Positions 31,846 to 40,175 of a stretch of DNA of 64,000 nt are shown here, in pieces (within the stretch, counting starts at the first letter, position 1; each line of letters starts with the position of its first letter). Made by a program: the position numbers and the translations under genes. Under the pieces are notes generated by a model that saw only the letters and a program-made list of their open reading frames with translations, did no database searches and had not been told where the DNA came from. Origin of the DNA: Streptomyces diastatochromogenes (GTDB lineage Bacteria; Actinomycetota; Actinomycetes; Streptomycetales; Streptomycetaceae); contig NZ_MCGQ01000022.1 of NCBI RefSeq assembly GCF_002242805.1, positions 212,053 to 276,052 on the forward strand. Direction: 5' to 3'.

Positions 31846-32640
31846 TCACCGGCGAACGGACGCGTCGGCCCATTCCTCGATCAGCCGGACCGTGCGCTCG
31901 GGCTGCTCCTCGTGCACGTAGTGGCCGAAGCCGGGCCAGTGGTCGACCCGGGAACCAGACGTGCGGAGCGTCGTACGCTCCCATGCGGCGGCCTCGGCCG
32001 AGGTCCACACCGTGAGCGCTGCCTGGGTGCGCCTGCGCAGGTACGCCTCGCTGTGCGGGCGTACCCCGACGGCGCCCGGGTCGGTGTACGTGCCCGCGTA
32101 CGCCTGCGCGAGGACATGGCCCGGCGTGCCGAGGACGGTGCGCAGGTGCGCGGTGCGCAGCCCCGCCGGGGCCTTGTCCGAGAACGCCCCGGCGACGAAG
32201 GCGGCTGCCGCGCGGGAGCCCTGGGTGCGGTACTCGTCCAGGCGCGCGGGGATGCCGGCCACCTCCTCGCCGTGTGCGCCGTGGGCGGGTTCCAGGGCGA
32301 TGACCGAGCGCACGGTGTGCGGATGGTGGACGGCGAGCAGGTTCACGACCTGTCCGCCCATCGAGTGGCCGACGGCGACGACCGGGCCGGTGCCCAGGGC
32401 GTCGGTCAGAGCGGCGAGGTCGTGCGCCATCTCGGCCGGCGTGTTGCCTTCCCCGGGTGCCTCCGAGCGGCCGTGCCCGCGCAGGTCCGGGACGATCACC
32501 CGGAACCGCTCCGCCAGTACCTCGGCGTGCGGCGACCACTCCCTGCCGTCGCCACCCCATCCGTGCACGAGGAGCAGGGCGGGACCGTCGGCCGGACCGA
32601 GGCTCGTGCAGAACAGGCGGACGTGCCCGACGTGGATCAT
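31846..32640 (-). CDS. Alpha/beta-hydrolase
   Basis: A 264-aa alpha/beta-hydrolase. HGWGGDGREW is the oxyanion segment, VGHSMGGQ holds the nucleophile Ser and PGFGHYVHEEQPE the catalytic His. The ATG at 32640 overlaps the GH43 stop (ATGA), so the two are coupled. No signal peptide is visible. In this operon it may deacylate sugars taken up by the ABC transporter, for instance acetylated or feruloylated xylo-oligosaccharides; this is inference only. Confidence 0.87.
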   Translation of the reverse strand: MIHVGHVRLFCTSLGPADGPALLLVHGWGGDGREWSPHAEVLAERFRVIVPDLRGHGRSEAPGEGNTPAEMAHDLAALTDALGTGPVVAVGHSMGGQVVNLLAVHHPHTVRSVIALEPAHGAHGEEVAGIPARLDEYRTQGSRAAAAFVAGAFSDKAPAGLRTAHLRTVLGTPGHVLAQAYAGTYTDPGAVGVRPHSEAYLRRRTQAALTVWTSAEAAAWERTTLRTSGSRVDHWPGFGHYVHEEQPERTVRLIEEWADASVRR

Positions 32641-34223
32641 GAGCCGAACTCCTCGTACGTGGCGTACCCGAAGTCGGCGTGCACACCCGTCCCGTCGAGG
32701 TCCTGGACCCACAGGCCGAGCATGGCGCCGGTGAATCCGAGCACCCGGAGTTGACCGTCGTGGAACTCGTCCGCGTGCTCGTCGGAGAGGACCGTGGTGT
32801 CCAGGGTGAGGGGCAGCTCGCGCGGGCCGCCGCCCGTGTCGTACGAGAAACGCAGGGTCGGGCCGTCGAGTTCGGCCCGCAGGACGATCGGCTGCCCCTG
32901 TTCCAGCGGCACGGTGACCGGGTGGGCCACCAGGCGCCCGGCCGCGCAGCTCAGCGCCGTGAGCACGGGAGCGCCCGCGTCGTCCGCGGTCAGGTACAGG
33001 TAGTGCCAGTTGCGGGTGTTGTAGTAGGCGGTCAGCCCGGCCAGGTGGTCGGACGTGCGCGGGGCGAAGGTCAGTCGTGTCTCGAAGGAGCAGTGCCGTG
33101 CGGTGACCCGGCGGGCGACCAGGCTCGGTGTACGGCGGCCGGCCGGCGACTGGCCGCCCCTGACACGCAGTCGGCCGGGTGCGGGCTGGATCCAGTCGGG
33201 GGAGGCGGGTCGCCGGAGAGTCGACCAGTCGGGGCCCAGCGTGTCGAAGCGGTCCGTCACCGGCCGCGGCGGGACGGGTGCCGGGGGGAGGTCCGGGGCC
33301 GGAACCGTGACGGCGGGCACCCCGCCCGCGATGCGCGGCCAGCCGTCCTCCGTCCAGGTCAGCGGTTGCAGCGCGGTCTCCCGGCCCAGCACACAGCGGC
33401 CCCGTTCGCCGTACGGGCGGGCGGCCAGGTGAGCGGCGTACCACTCCCCCGTCGCCGTCCGGACCAGCGAGCAGTGACCGGCCTTCTGCAGTTCCAGCGA
33501 CGGATCGTGCCGGGACGTCAGGAGAGGTCCGGCCGGGTCCGGCTCGTAGGGGCCCAGCAGATCCCGGGAGCGTGCCACGGCCGCTCCGTGCTCGTAGCCG
33601 GTGCCGCCCTCGGCGTGCACGAGGTAGTACCAGCCCTCCCGGCGGTACAGGTGCGGGCCCTCGGCGACACCGGCGGCGGTGCCGAGGGAGATCGTCCGGG
33701 GCTCGCCGAGCAGCTTGCGGGACGAGCGGTCGTACTCCTGGATCTCGATCCCGGCGAAGGACTCCCGCGCGGGCCGCCAGTCGAACCGCATGTTGAGCAG
33801 CCAGCTGCGCCCGTCCTCGTCGTGGAAGAGCGAGACGTCGAAGCCGCGCGCGTGCAGCGGGGCCGGATCCGACCAGGGGCCCTCGATCGACGGCGCCGTC
33901 GTCACGTGGTTCGGCAGGTCCTTCCAGCCCTCCGCGTAGGTGTCGACGACGGTGAAGACGAGGTGGAACAGGCCGTCGGCGTACGACAGTCCGGGCGCCC
34001 AGATGCCGCCGGAGTCAGGGACGCCGGTCAGGTCGAGGAGCCGCCGGCTGTCCAGCACCCCGCCCAGCGGGCGCCAGTTGACCAGGTCGCGGGAGTGGTG
34101 GACGCGGACACCCGGGTACCACTCGAAGGTCGACGTGGCGAGGTAGTAGTCGTCGCCGACGCGCAGGATCGCCGGGTCGGGTTCGAAGCCACGCAGGACG
34201 GGGTTGTGGATCAACGGTCTCAA
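32637..34223 (-). CDS. GH43 beta-xylosidase / alpha-L-arabinofuranosidase
   Basis: A 528-aa glycoside hydrolase. The N-terminal five-bladed propeller (about 1-310) opens NPVLRGFEPDPAIL, with the catalytic base Asp16. It contains GFDVSLFHDEDG (pKa-modulating Asp129) and VAEGPHLYRREG (acid Glu188). A C-terminal beta-sandwich of about 200 residues is typical of GH43 xylosidases. There is no signal peptide, so it acts on oligosaccharides imported by the adjoining ABC transporter. The start is a TTG at 34223; the family N-terminus begins there although the ribosome-binding site is weak. Confidence 0.92.
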   Translation of the reverse strand: MRPLIHNPVLRGFEPDPAILRVGDDYYLATSTFEWYPGVRVHHSRDLVNWRPLGGVLDSRRLLDLTGVPDSGGIWAPGLSYADGLFHLVFTVVDTYAEGWKDLPNHVTTAPSIEGPWSDPAPLHARGFDVSLFHDEDGRSWLLNMRFDWRPARESFAGIEIQEYDRSSRKLLGEPRTISLGTAAGVAEGPHLYRREGWYYLVHAEGGTGYEHGAAVARSRDLLGPYEPDPAGPLLTSRHDPSLELQKAGHCSLVRTATGEWYAAHLAARPYGERGRCVLGRETALQPLTWTEDGWPRIAGGVPAVTVPAPDLPPAPVPPRPVTDRFDTLGPDWSTLRRPASPDWIQPAPGRLRVRGGQSPAGRRTPSLVARRVTARHCSFETRLTFAPRTSDHLAGLTAYYNTRNWHYLYLTADDAGAPVLTALSCAAGRLVAHPVTVPLEQGQPIVLRAELDGPTLRFSYDTGGGPRELPLTLDTTVLSDEHADEFHDGQLRVLGFTGAMLGLWVQDLDGTGVHADFGYATYEEFGS

Positions 34224-34248
34224 CGGGACGTCCGATCGGAGGGTGGAG

Positions 34249-35130
34249 TCATTTGAGGCTGCCCATGAGGATTCCGCTGCGCCAGTACCTCTGGAGCGCG
34301 AACATGAACACGGCCAGCGGGATGATCGACAGCAGGGATCCGGAGAGCACCAGGGTGTTCATGTCGCGGGAGGCCTGCGCCTGTTGCACCCAGGAGAAGA
34401 GGCCCAGGGTCACGGGGAAGGTGCGCTCGCCATTGAGCATGAACAGGGGCAGGAAGAAGTTGTTCCAGATGTTGATGAAGTCGAGCATGAAGATCGTGAT
34501 GCCGCCGGTGCTCATCAGTCGCAGGGCGACCGAGACGAAGATGCGTGCCTCGCCCGCGCCGTCGATCCGGGCGGCCTCCATCAGCTCGTTCGGCACCGAG
34601 CTGTCGGCGTAGACCTTGCCGAGGTAGACGCCGAAGGGATTGATGAAGTACGGGATCAGGACCGCCCAGACGGTGTTGGTGAGCCCGATCTTCGCGAAGA
34701 CGAGGTAGAGCGGGAAGGCCAGCAGGGTGCTCGGCAGCAGCGAGGCGCCGACGATGACGGCGAACAGGGCGCCGCGGCCCCGGAAGGCGAACTTGGCCAG
34801 GCCGTAGCCGGCGGCCAGCGAGATCAGGGTCGAGCCCGCGGCGCCCACGGTGGAGTACAGGACGGAGTTCCAGATCCAGCGGCCGAAGACACCGTCGTGG
34901 TAGCTCCAGACCGCCTGGAAGTTGTCGGCGAGGTGGTTGGAGGAGAACCAGAGGCCGAAGGTGGAGTACAGGTCCGTCTGGTTCTTGGTCGACGCCACCA
35001 GCAGGAACCAGGTGGGGGCGAGCGAGTACAGGAGGAAGACGACCAGCAGGCTCGTGGTGAGGGCGACGGCCCGGCGGGTGGGGCGCGCACCGCCCCCGGG
35101 GGCGGCCGCGGCCTTCGTGACGCTGCTCAT
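34249..35130 (-). CDS. ABC sugar transporter permease (MalG type)
   Basis: A 293-aa membrane protein with six predicted transmembrane segments. The ABC permease EAA loop is ELMEAARIDGAGEARIFV, where the ATPase docks. It pairs with the upstream permease, with which it overlaps by ATGA, to form the membrane channel. No ATPase gene is present in the operon; carbohydrate importers in Streptomyces commonly share the MsiK ATPase encoded elsewhere. The start is the ATG at 35130. Confidence 0.93.
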   Translation of the reverse strand: MSSVTKAAAAPGGGARPTRRAVALTTSLLVVFLLYSLAPTWFLLVASTKNQTDLYSTFGLWFSSNHLADNFQAVWSYHDGVFGRWIWNSVLYSTVGAAGSTLISLAAGYGLAKFAFRGRGALFAVIVGASLLPSTLLAFPLYLVFAKIGLTNTVWAVLIPYFINPFGVYLGKVYADSSVPNELMEAARIDGAGEARIFVSVALRLMSTGGITIFMLDFINIWNNFFLPLFMLNGERTFPVTLGLFSWVQQAQASRDMNTLVLSGSLLSIIPLAVFMFALQRYWRSGILMGSLK

Positions 35131-36080
35131 GACATCTTCCTGTTCGTGACGCGGTAGAAGACGAAGGCGAGGAGACCGGTGACCACGGCGAGGACCAGCG
35201 ACTCGGCGGCGGCGTACTGGTAGTCACCGGCCTTGAAGGCACGGTCGAAGATCTCCATCATCGGCGTGAAGTCGGTGTTGATGGACTCCGGGGCGACATA
35301 GCGCAGGAAGAGCGGCTCGGCGAACAGCTGGAGGCGGCCGATCAGGGAGAACATGCCGGTCAGGACGAGAATCCCGGTGATGTTCGGGACCTTGACGGAC
35401 CAGGCGATCCGCCACTCCCGCGCCCCGTCGAGCCGGGCCGCCTCGTACAGCTCGCGGGGCAGGGCCTGCAGGGAGGCGGAGATCAGGATCATGTTGAAGC
35501 CGATGCCCTGCCAGGTGAGCACGTTGCCCAGCGAGAGATAGGTGTTGAGGCCGCCGAAGAAGTCGAAGTGCGCTCCCGCGCGGTCCGCCACGTCGAGGAT
35601 CGGGCTCGCGGTCGGGCTGTACAGGAACAGCCACATCAGGGTCGAGACGACGGCGGGGATGACGTACGGCACGAGCAGCGCGGCCCGGAAGAAGCGCACC
35701 GCACGGGCCGCGACGCCGTCGAGGAGCAGGGCCAGCAGGAGGGAGATCCCCAGCATGACGACGATCTGCGCGGCCCCGAAGAGCAGCGTGCGCAGCATGC
35801 CGGTCCAGAAGGTGCCGTCCGCGAAGATGGCGGCGAAGTTGCTGAACCCCGTGTAGACGACCTTCGTCGGGCCGAAGCCGATACCGCTGCTCTTCTTCTC
35901 GTGCAGGCTCTCGCTGAAGGCGTAGGCGATCGGCGCGACGTAGGTGGCGAGGAAGCCGATCAGGAAGGGGAGCGTGAACAGGACACCCTTGTAGGCTCCC
36001 CGCTTCCCGGTCCGGCGCGCGGAGGTCCGCCGGACCGGGGAGTCGGTGGCGACCCGCGGGGGCCGCGTCAGGGTGGACAC
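35127..36080 (-). CDS. ABC sugar transporter permease (MalF type)
   Basis: A 317-aa membrane permease with six transmembrane segments after a basic N-terminus (RRTSARRTGKRGAYKG). The EAA motif is ELYEAARLDGAREWRIAW. The start is the GTG at 36080, with GGAG six bases upstream; a TTG four codons earlier would bury the ribosome-binding site. It follows the binding-protein gene by 33 bp and is coupled to the second permease. Confidence 0.92.
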   Translation of the reverse strand: MSTLTRPPRVATDSPVRRTSARRTGKRGAYKGVLFTLPFLIGFLATYVAPIAYAFSESLHEKKSSGIGFGPTKVVYTGFSNFAAIFADGTFWTGMLRTLLFGAAQIVVMLGISLLLALLLDGVAARAVRFFRAALLVPYVIPAVVSTLMWLFLYSPTASPILDVADRAGAHFDFFGGLNTYLSLGNVLTWQGIGFNMILISASLQALPRELYEAARLDGAREWRIAWSVKVPNITGILVLTGMFSLIGRLQLFAEPLFLRYVAPESINTDFTPMMEIFDRAFKAGDYQYAAAESLVLAVVTGLLAFVFYRVTNRKMS

Positions 36081-36113
36081 GGAAGTCTCCAAAGTCTTCA
36101 GGTGCGGGCGGGG

Positions 36114-37433
36114 TCAGCTGCCTGCGGCGACGGCCTTGACGCCCTTGTGCTTCAGGTCGGCCAGCACCCACTCCTGAAGGTGCGTCAGCATCGCCTTGAC
36201 GGTCATCTGCTTCTTCATGACCTTGCCCCACTGCTTCTGCATCTCGGAGTACATGGAGGCGTAGTCGGGCCCGTACTGCCACTGCTCGCCGACCCGGGAG
36301 GCGGCGGTGGTGATGATCTGCGCGCTGTCCGACTTCCCGTTGAACATCTCCTTGGGGATGATCTTGTCGACGTACGGCGAGACGTCCTTGACCGCCGGGA
36401 AGAGCCCGGACTTGGACGCGGGGTCGGTGAGCGCCGTCAGCGACTCCTTGCTGCTGCTCATCCAGGTGGCGAACTGGGCCGCGCGGTCGGGGTACTTGCA
36501 GCCCTTGAGGAAACCGACGGTGTCGAAGTTGCTGGAGGTCTGCGGCTTGGCCGGGTCGAAGAGGGGGGCGTCCGCGAGCTGCCACTCGCCCTTGGACTTG
36601 GGGAAGTTGGTGTCGTAGATCGGCAGCTGCCAGGTGGACGTGGTCATCATGATGGTCTTGCCGAGGTCCCAGGTCTTGAAGACGCCCGGGTCGGCGTACG
36701 ACGCGTTGGAGGCGAGGTTGTCGTCGACGAGCCGCTGGACGACATCGCCCGCCCTGAGTGCCTCGGGCGAGGTGAAGCCGATCTCCCAGTGGTCGCCGGC
36801 CACCTTGTACCACTGGGCTCCGGACTGCCAGGACAGGTCGACGAGGGTGCTGGGGTCCTCGCCCGCCATGTTGTAGATCTTGACGTTCTTGTCCTTCCGC
36901 TGCGCGGCCTTGCCGGCGGCGATGACGTCGTCCCAGGTCGTGGGCGCCTTCAGGCCGTACTTCTGGAACAGGTCGGCGCGGTAGGCGGTGAACAGCGGCG
37001 AGGAGCCCATCGGGATGCCGTAGGTGGCGCCGCCGGGGCTGACCGCGTTCCAGGCCGCGGCGGTGTACCGGGACTTGTACGGGGCGGCGATCTTGGTGAT
37101 GTCGGTGAGGAGACCGTCGGCGGCGAAGGTCGCCAGGTTCATTCCGTCCATCTTGGCCAGACACGGGGCGTTGCCGGAGGTGATCGCGGCACGCAGCTTC
37201 TGGTAGACCGTGTCGCCGGCCGCGTTGACGTACTTCACCTGGGTGTCGGGGTGGGCCTTGTTCCACACCGCGACCTGCTGCTGGATGCCGTCGGTCCAGC
37301 TCCAGAACTCCAGTTGGACCTTGCCCTGGGTGGTGGCGCTGGTGTCGTCACCGCTGGAACAGGCGGCGAGGACGAGGGAGAGCGAGAGGACGGCGGCCGC
37401 GCCGGCGGTGGCTCTCTTACGGAAGGTGCTCAT
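36114..37433 (-). CDS. ABC sugar transporter substrate-binding lipoprotein
   Basis: A 439-aa extracellular solute-binding protein, family 1. The signal peptide ends in the lipobox LAAC with Cys25, so it is lipid-anchored outside the membrane. The mature part has the family pattern: VQLEFWSWTDGI, then WNKAHPDTQVKYVNAAG, YGIPMGSSPLFTAYRADLF. It is the first gene of a minus-strand operon with two permeases, GH43, a hydrolase and a Tat-exported protein. The ligand is probably an arabino- or xylo-oligosaccharide, judged from GH43. Confidence 0.92.
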   Translation of the reverse strand: MSTFRKRATAGAAAVLSLSLVLAACSSGDDTSATTQGKVQLEFWSWTDGIQQQVAVWNKAHPDTQVKYVNAAGDTVYQKLRAAITSGNAPCLAKMDGMNLATFAADGLLTDITKIAAPYKSRYTAAAWNAVSPGGATYGIPMGSSPLFTAYRADLFQKYGLKAPTTWDDVIAAGKAAQRKDKNVKIYNMAGEDPSTLVDLSWQSGAQWYKVAGDHWEIGFTSPEALRAGDVVQRLVDDNLASNASYADPGVFKTWDLGKTIMMTTSTWQLPIYDTNFPKSKGEWQLADAPLFDPAKPQTSSNFDTVGFLKGCKYPDRAAQFATWMSSSKESLTALTDPASKSGLFPAVKDVSPYVDKIIPKEMFNGKSDSAQIITTAASRVGEQWQYGPDYASMYSEMQKQWGKVMKKQMTVKAMLTHLQEWVLADLKHKGVKAVAAGS

Positions 37434-37814
37434 CGGGGTCCTCCACGGACGGACAGGACAGCGACTGCGATGGGGGGACGGCGCGGTCGGCTGGAAGGAG
37501 GCAAAGGGCGTACGGACAGAACGGCTGAAGCCGGTTCAGTAACCGTTTGCTGTGGACCGTAGGGCCTGAACGGCGCCGACGACAAGAGGTAGGAACACAA
37601 GCGTTTCGTCGACCTTTCGCCCGCGTTACGCATCAAGCCCTGCTGAGCTGGCAGTTAGGTCGGACTCGGCATCCTGAGACCCGTTCCGTCGCCCTGGAGG
37701 AGTCCCGACGGAAAGCGTTGACCGGACCCCGCATCCCTCTCTAGCGTGGAATACGTTTACTAAGCGCCGGCGCCGGCGCTGCCCTTCCCTGTCCCTTCCC
37801 GAAGCGGGAGACCC
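37434..37814. promoter_or_regulatory. Divergent control region of the sugar operon and the dehydrogenase gene
   Basis: This 381-bp gap has no supported gene. CGGTTCAGTAACCG (37532-37545; 5-bp arms, 4-bp centre) is a candidate repressor site about 100 bp before the binding-protein start. For the plus-strand dehydrogenase, TTGACC (37718-37723) and TAGCGT (37742-37747) with 18-bp spacing form a good promoter. Confidence 0.5.
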
Positions 37815-38828
37815 ATGCCCACGTCGCAGCTGCCCCGTGCCCTGTTCGCCATGAACCCGGTGCACCTCCCAGAGCTGTTCCCGCCCCGGCTGATGCGGCG
37901 GCTCCGGTCGTCGGCCGACGTCGATGCCGCCCTCGTCGTACGGGACTTCGGCGATCCGGCGATCGCAGGGGTTCTCGCCGAGGCCGAGCTGCTCCTCACC
38001 GGCTGGGGCTGTCCGCGCATCGACGCCGCGGTACTGCGCCGGGCACCGCGCCTGCGGGCCGTCCTGCATGCCGGAGGCAGCGTGCGCGGCTGGCTGGACG
38101 ACGCCGTGTGGGAGCGCGGGCTGGCCGTCTCCAGCGCGGTGCAGGCCAACGCACTGCCCGTGGCCGAGTACGCCCTGGCCGCGATCCTGTTCGCCGGCAA
38201 GGACGCGTTCGGGCTGCGTGAGCGCTTCCGGGTGGAGCAGGTGCGCCCGCCCGCCGGCGCTCTGGCCGGCGTCGGCAACCTCGGGCGGCGCGTCGGGATC
38301 ATCGGCGCGTCCCGGGTCGGCCGCAGGGTGCTGGAACTGCTCGCGCCCTTCGAGTTCGAGGTCGCGCTGTACGACCCCTACATCGACGGCGCCACGGCCA
38401 CCGCGCTCGGCGCCGTACCCCTGCCTCTCGACCAGCTGCTGGCCACCAGCGACATCGTCAGCCTGCACGCCCCCGACACGCCCGAGACCCACCGCATGCT
38501 GGACCAGCGGCGGCTGGCCCTCATGCCGGACGGCGCGGTGTTCATCAACACGGCGCGCGGCGCCCTGGTCGACCCGGACGCGCTCATGACGGAGCTGATC
38601 AGCGGGCGGATCAGCGCGATCCTCGATGTCACCGAACCGGAGCCGCTGCCCGCCCGGTCACCCCTGTACGACCTGCCGAACGTCTTTCTCACCCCGCACC
38701 TCGCCGGCTCTCTCGGCAACGAGCTGGAGCGGCTCGGCCGAGCGGTCGTGGACGAAGTGGAACGGCTCGCCGCCGGGGAGCCGCTGCTGCACGCGGTGCA
38801 CCATGCCCAGCTGGCCAACAGCGCCTGA
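37815..38828 (+). CDS. D-isomer-specific 2-hydroxyacid dehydrogenase
   Basis: A 337-aa NAD-dependent dehydrogenase of the SerA/GhrA family. The Rossmann motif is VGIIGASRVGRRV. Catalytic residues are Arg in NTARGALVD, Glu in DVTEPEPLP and His in LTPHLAGS. It reduces a 2-oxoacid or oxidises a 2-hydroxyacid in the cytosol. GGGAG precedes the ATG. It is transcribed divergently from the sugar-uptake operon and may process a downstream keto-acid; the pairing is suggestive only. Confidence 0.9.
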   Translation: MPTSQLPRALFAMNPVHLPELFPPRLMRRLRSSADVDAALVVRDFGDPAIAGVLAEAELLLTGWGCPRIDAAVLRRAPRLRAVLHAGGSVRGWLDDAVWERGLAVSSAVQANALPVAEYALAAILFAGKDAFGLRERFRVEQVRPPAGALAGVGNLGRRVGIIGASRVGRRVLELLAPFEFEVALYDPYIDGATATALGAVPLPLDQLLATSDIVSLHAPDTPETHRMLDQRRLALMPDGAVFINTARGALVDPDALMTELISGRISAILDVTEPEPLPARSPLYDLPNVFLTPHLAGSLGNELERLGRAVVDEVERLAAGEPLLHAVHHAQLANSA

Positions 38829-38860
38829 CGCGTGTGGGCAGCACCACTCACGGGCCCGTC

Positions 38861-38939
38861 TTGCAGATTTGCAACATCAGGTTAGGGTGGAGAAAGTTCT
38901 TGAATCATCAAGCACTTCCTTGTCTCCACCCTGAAGGAG
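38861..38939 (+). promoter_or_regulatory. Complex promoter of the orphan solute-binding protein gene
   Basis: Overlapping signals: -35 TTGCAG (38861-38866) and -10 TAGGGT (38883-38888); the inverted repeat TTGCA/TGCAA (38861-38874) over the -35 box; the inverted repeat CTTGA/TCAAG (38899-38912) just past the expected start site; and 10-bp arms AGGGTGGAGA/TCTCCACCCT (38884-38893 and 38923-38932) ending at the Shine-Dalgarno GAAGGAG (38933-38939). This suggests tight regulation of a single gene. Confidence 0.5.
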
Positions 38940-38945
38940 TCCCTC

Positions 38946-40085
38946 GTGAAGTCCACCCGCAAGGCTTGGGCCGGGGCCGTCGCCCTCGGTGTGCTCGCCG
39001 CGAGCGGCGCCACGGTCGCCGCCGCCACCCCCGGCGCGAAGAGCCCGGCGCAGCGCACGAGCGAAGAGGCCCAGTTGCAGAAGCTGTACAAGGACGCCGT
39101 GGCCGAGGGCGGCCGCCTCGTCGTGTATGCCGGTGGCGACAAGCCGGGCCAGGCCGACTACCTCAAGGACGCGTTCGTCAAGAAGTTCCCGAAGATGAAG
39201 GTCGACATCGTCGTCGACTTCAGCAAGAACCACGACGCCCGCGTCGACAACCAGGTCGCCGAGCACCACGTGGTCGCGGACGTCGTGCACTTCCAGACGG
39301 TCGACGACTTCCCGCGCTGGAAGAAGGAAGGGATCCTGCAGAAGTACCGGCCGGTCGGCTGGAACAAGGTCGACAGCCGCATCAAGGACAAGGACGGCTA
39401 CTACACCGGCCTGTTCTACTTCGCCTTCGCCAACGTCACGGCGACCAAGCTGGGTTCCGGCGCACCGGTCGAGGCCAAGGACTTCCTCAAGCCCGGGTTC
39501 AAGAACAAGCTCGTCTTCACCTACCCGAACGACGACGACGCCGTCCTCTACTACTTCAAGCAGCTCACCGACAAGTACGGCTTCGGCTACCTGAAGAAGC
39601 TCCTCGCCCAGAACCCCAAGTTCGTGCGCGGCACCCAGGACTCCGCCGACCTCGTCGGCACCGGCGACTACGTCGCGAACTTCGGCAGCGGGGGCAGTGC
39701 GAGCGGCCTGTCGCAGGTGACCATCCCGAAGAAGTCCCCGTGGGTCGCCTGGCCGCAGACCGGCGCCATCCTCAAGGACGCCCCGCACAAGGCCGCCGCC
39801 AAGCTCTACCTCAGCTGGATCCTCTCCAAGGACGCCCAGCAGCACTCGATCGGCACCTGGAGCGCCCGCACCGACGTCGCCGCCCCGGCCGGCGCCAAGG
39901 GCATCTTCGACTACAAGAACATGAACCCGCTCGGCCTCGGCGAGTTCATGAGCAACCGCACCGCCCTCGACCGCTACAAGGCCCGCATCAACCTCTACGT
40001 CGGTGACGTCCAGGGCGTGAACCCCTCCGACCCCAAGGGCGTGCTCGGCCTCTACCCCGTCAGCCAGGACGGCACCCAGGGCTGA
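38946..40085 (+). CDS. Extracellular solute-binding protein (iron/thiamine type), orphan
   Basis: A 379-aa secreted binding protein. A Sec signal peptide (MKSTRKAWAGAVALGVLA to about residue 28, ending ATVAAATPG) has no lipobox Cys, so the product may be freely secreted. The mature protein reads as a family-1/8 ABC binding protein (GGRLVVYAGGDKPGQADYL, VDIVVDFSKNHDARV, PKKSPWVAWPQTGAI). It starts at a GTG (38946) with GAAGGAG seven bases upstream. No permease or ATPase lies nearby. The ligand could be ferric iron, a phosphonate or a small organic acid; iron is a guess from family resemblance. Confidence 0.85.
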   Translation: MKSTRKAWAGAVALGVLAASGATVAAATPGAKSPAQRTSEEAQLQKLYKDAVAEGGRLVVYAGGDKPGQADYLKDAFVKKFPKMKVDIVVDFSKNHDARVDNQVAEHHVVADVVHFQTVDDFPRWKKEGILQKYRPVGWNKVDSRIKDKDGYYTGLFYFAFANVTATKLGSGAPVEAKDFLKPGFKNKLVFTYPNDDDAVLYYFKQLTDKYGFGYLKKLLAQNPKFVRGTQDSADLVGTGDYVANFGSGGSASGLSQVTIPKKSPWVAWPQTGAILKDAPHKAAAKLYLSWILSKDAQQHSIGTWSARTDVAAPAGAKGIFDYKNMNPLGLGEFMSNRTALDRYKARINLYVGDVQGVNPSDPKGVLGLYPVSQDGTQG

Positions 40086-40120
40086 GGTGTGTTCGGCGTG
40101 TCCACGCCGACCGGATGATG

Positions 40121-40153
40121 GGGGGCGGGTCACATCCCCGTGACCCGGCCCCC
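40121..40153. terminator. Bidirectional terminator between convergent genes
   Basis: GGGGGCGGGTCAC (40121-40133) pairs with GTGACCCGGCCCCC (40140-40153), with one bulge and a 6-nt loop. It sits between the stops of the binding protein and the glycosyltransferase. Confidence 0.7.
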
Positions 40154-40175
40154 TTCACAACCGGTCGTTCCTGCG

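Noticed and set aside
29846..32686. A 946-codon open frame on the minus strand across the Tat-protein and hydrolase genes
   Set aside because: It is an out-of-phase frame of Arg/Pro/Gly-rich composition produced by high GC content; the in-phase genes have signal peptide, motifs and ribosome-binding sites.
38884..38932. AGGGTGGAGA/TCTCCACCCT considered as a riboswitch stem
   Set aside because: The left arm overlaps the likely -10 box, so it may not be transcribed, and the loop has no recognisable aptamer.
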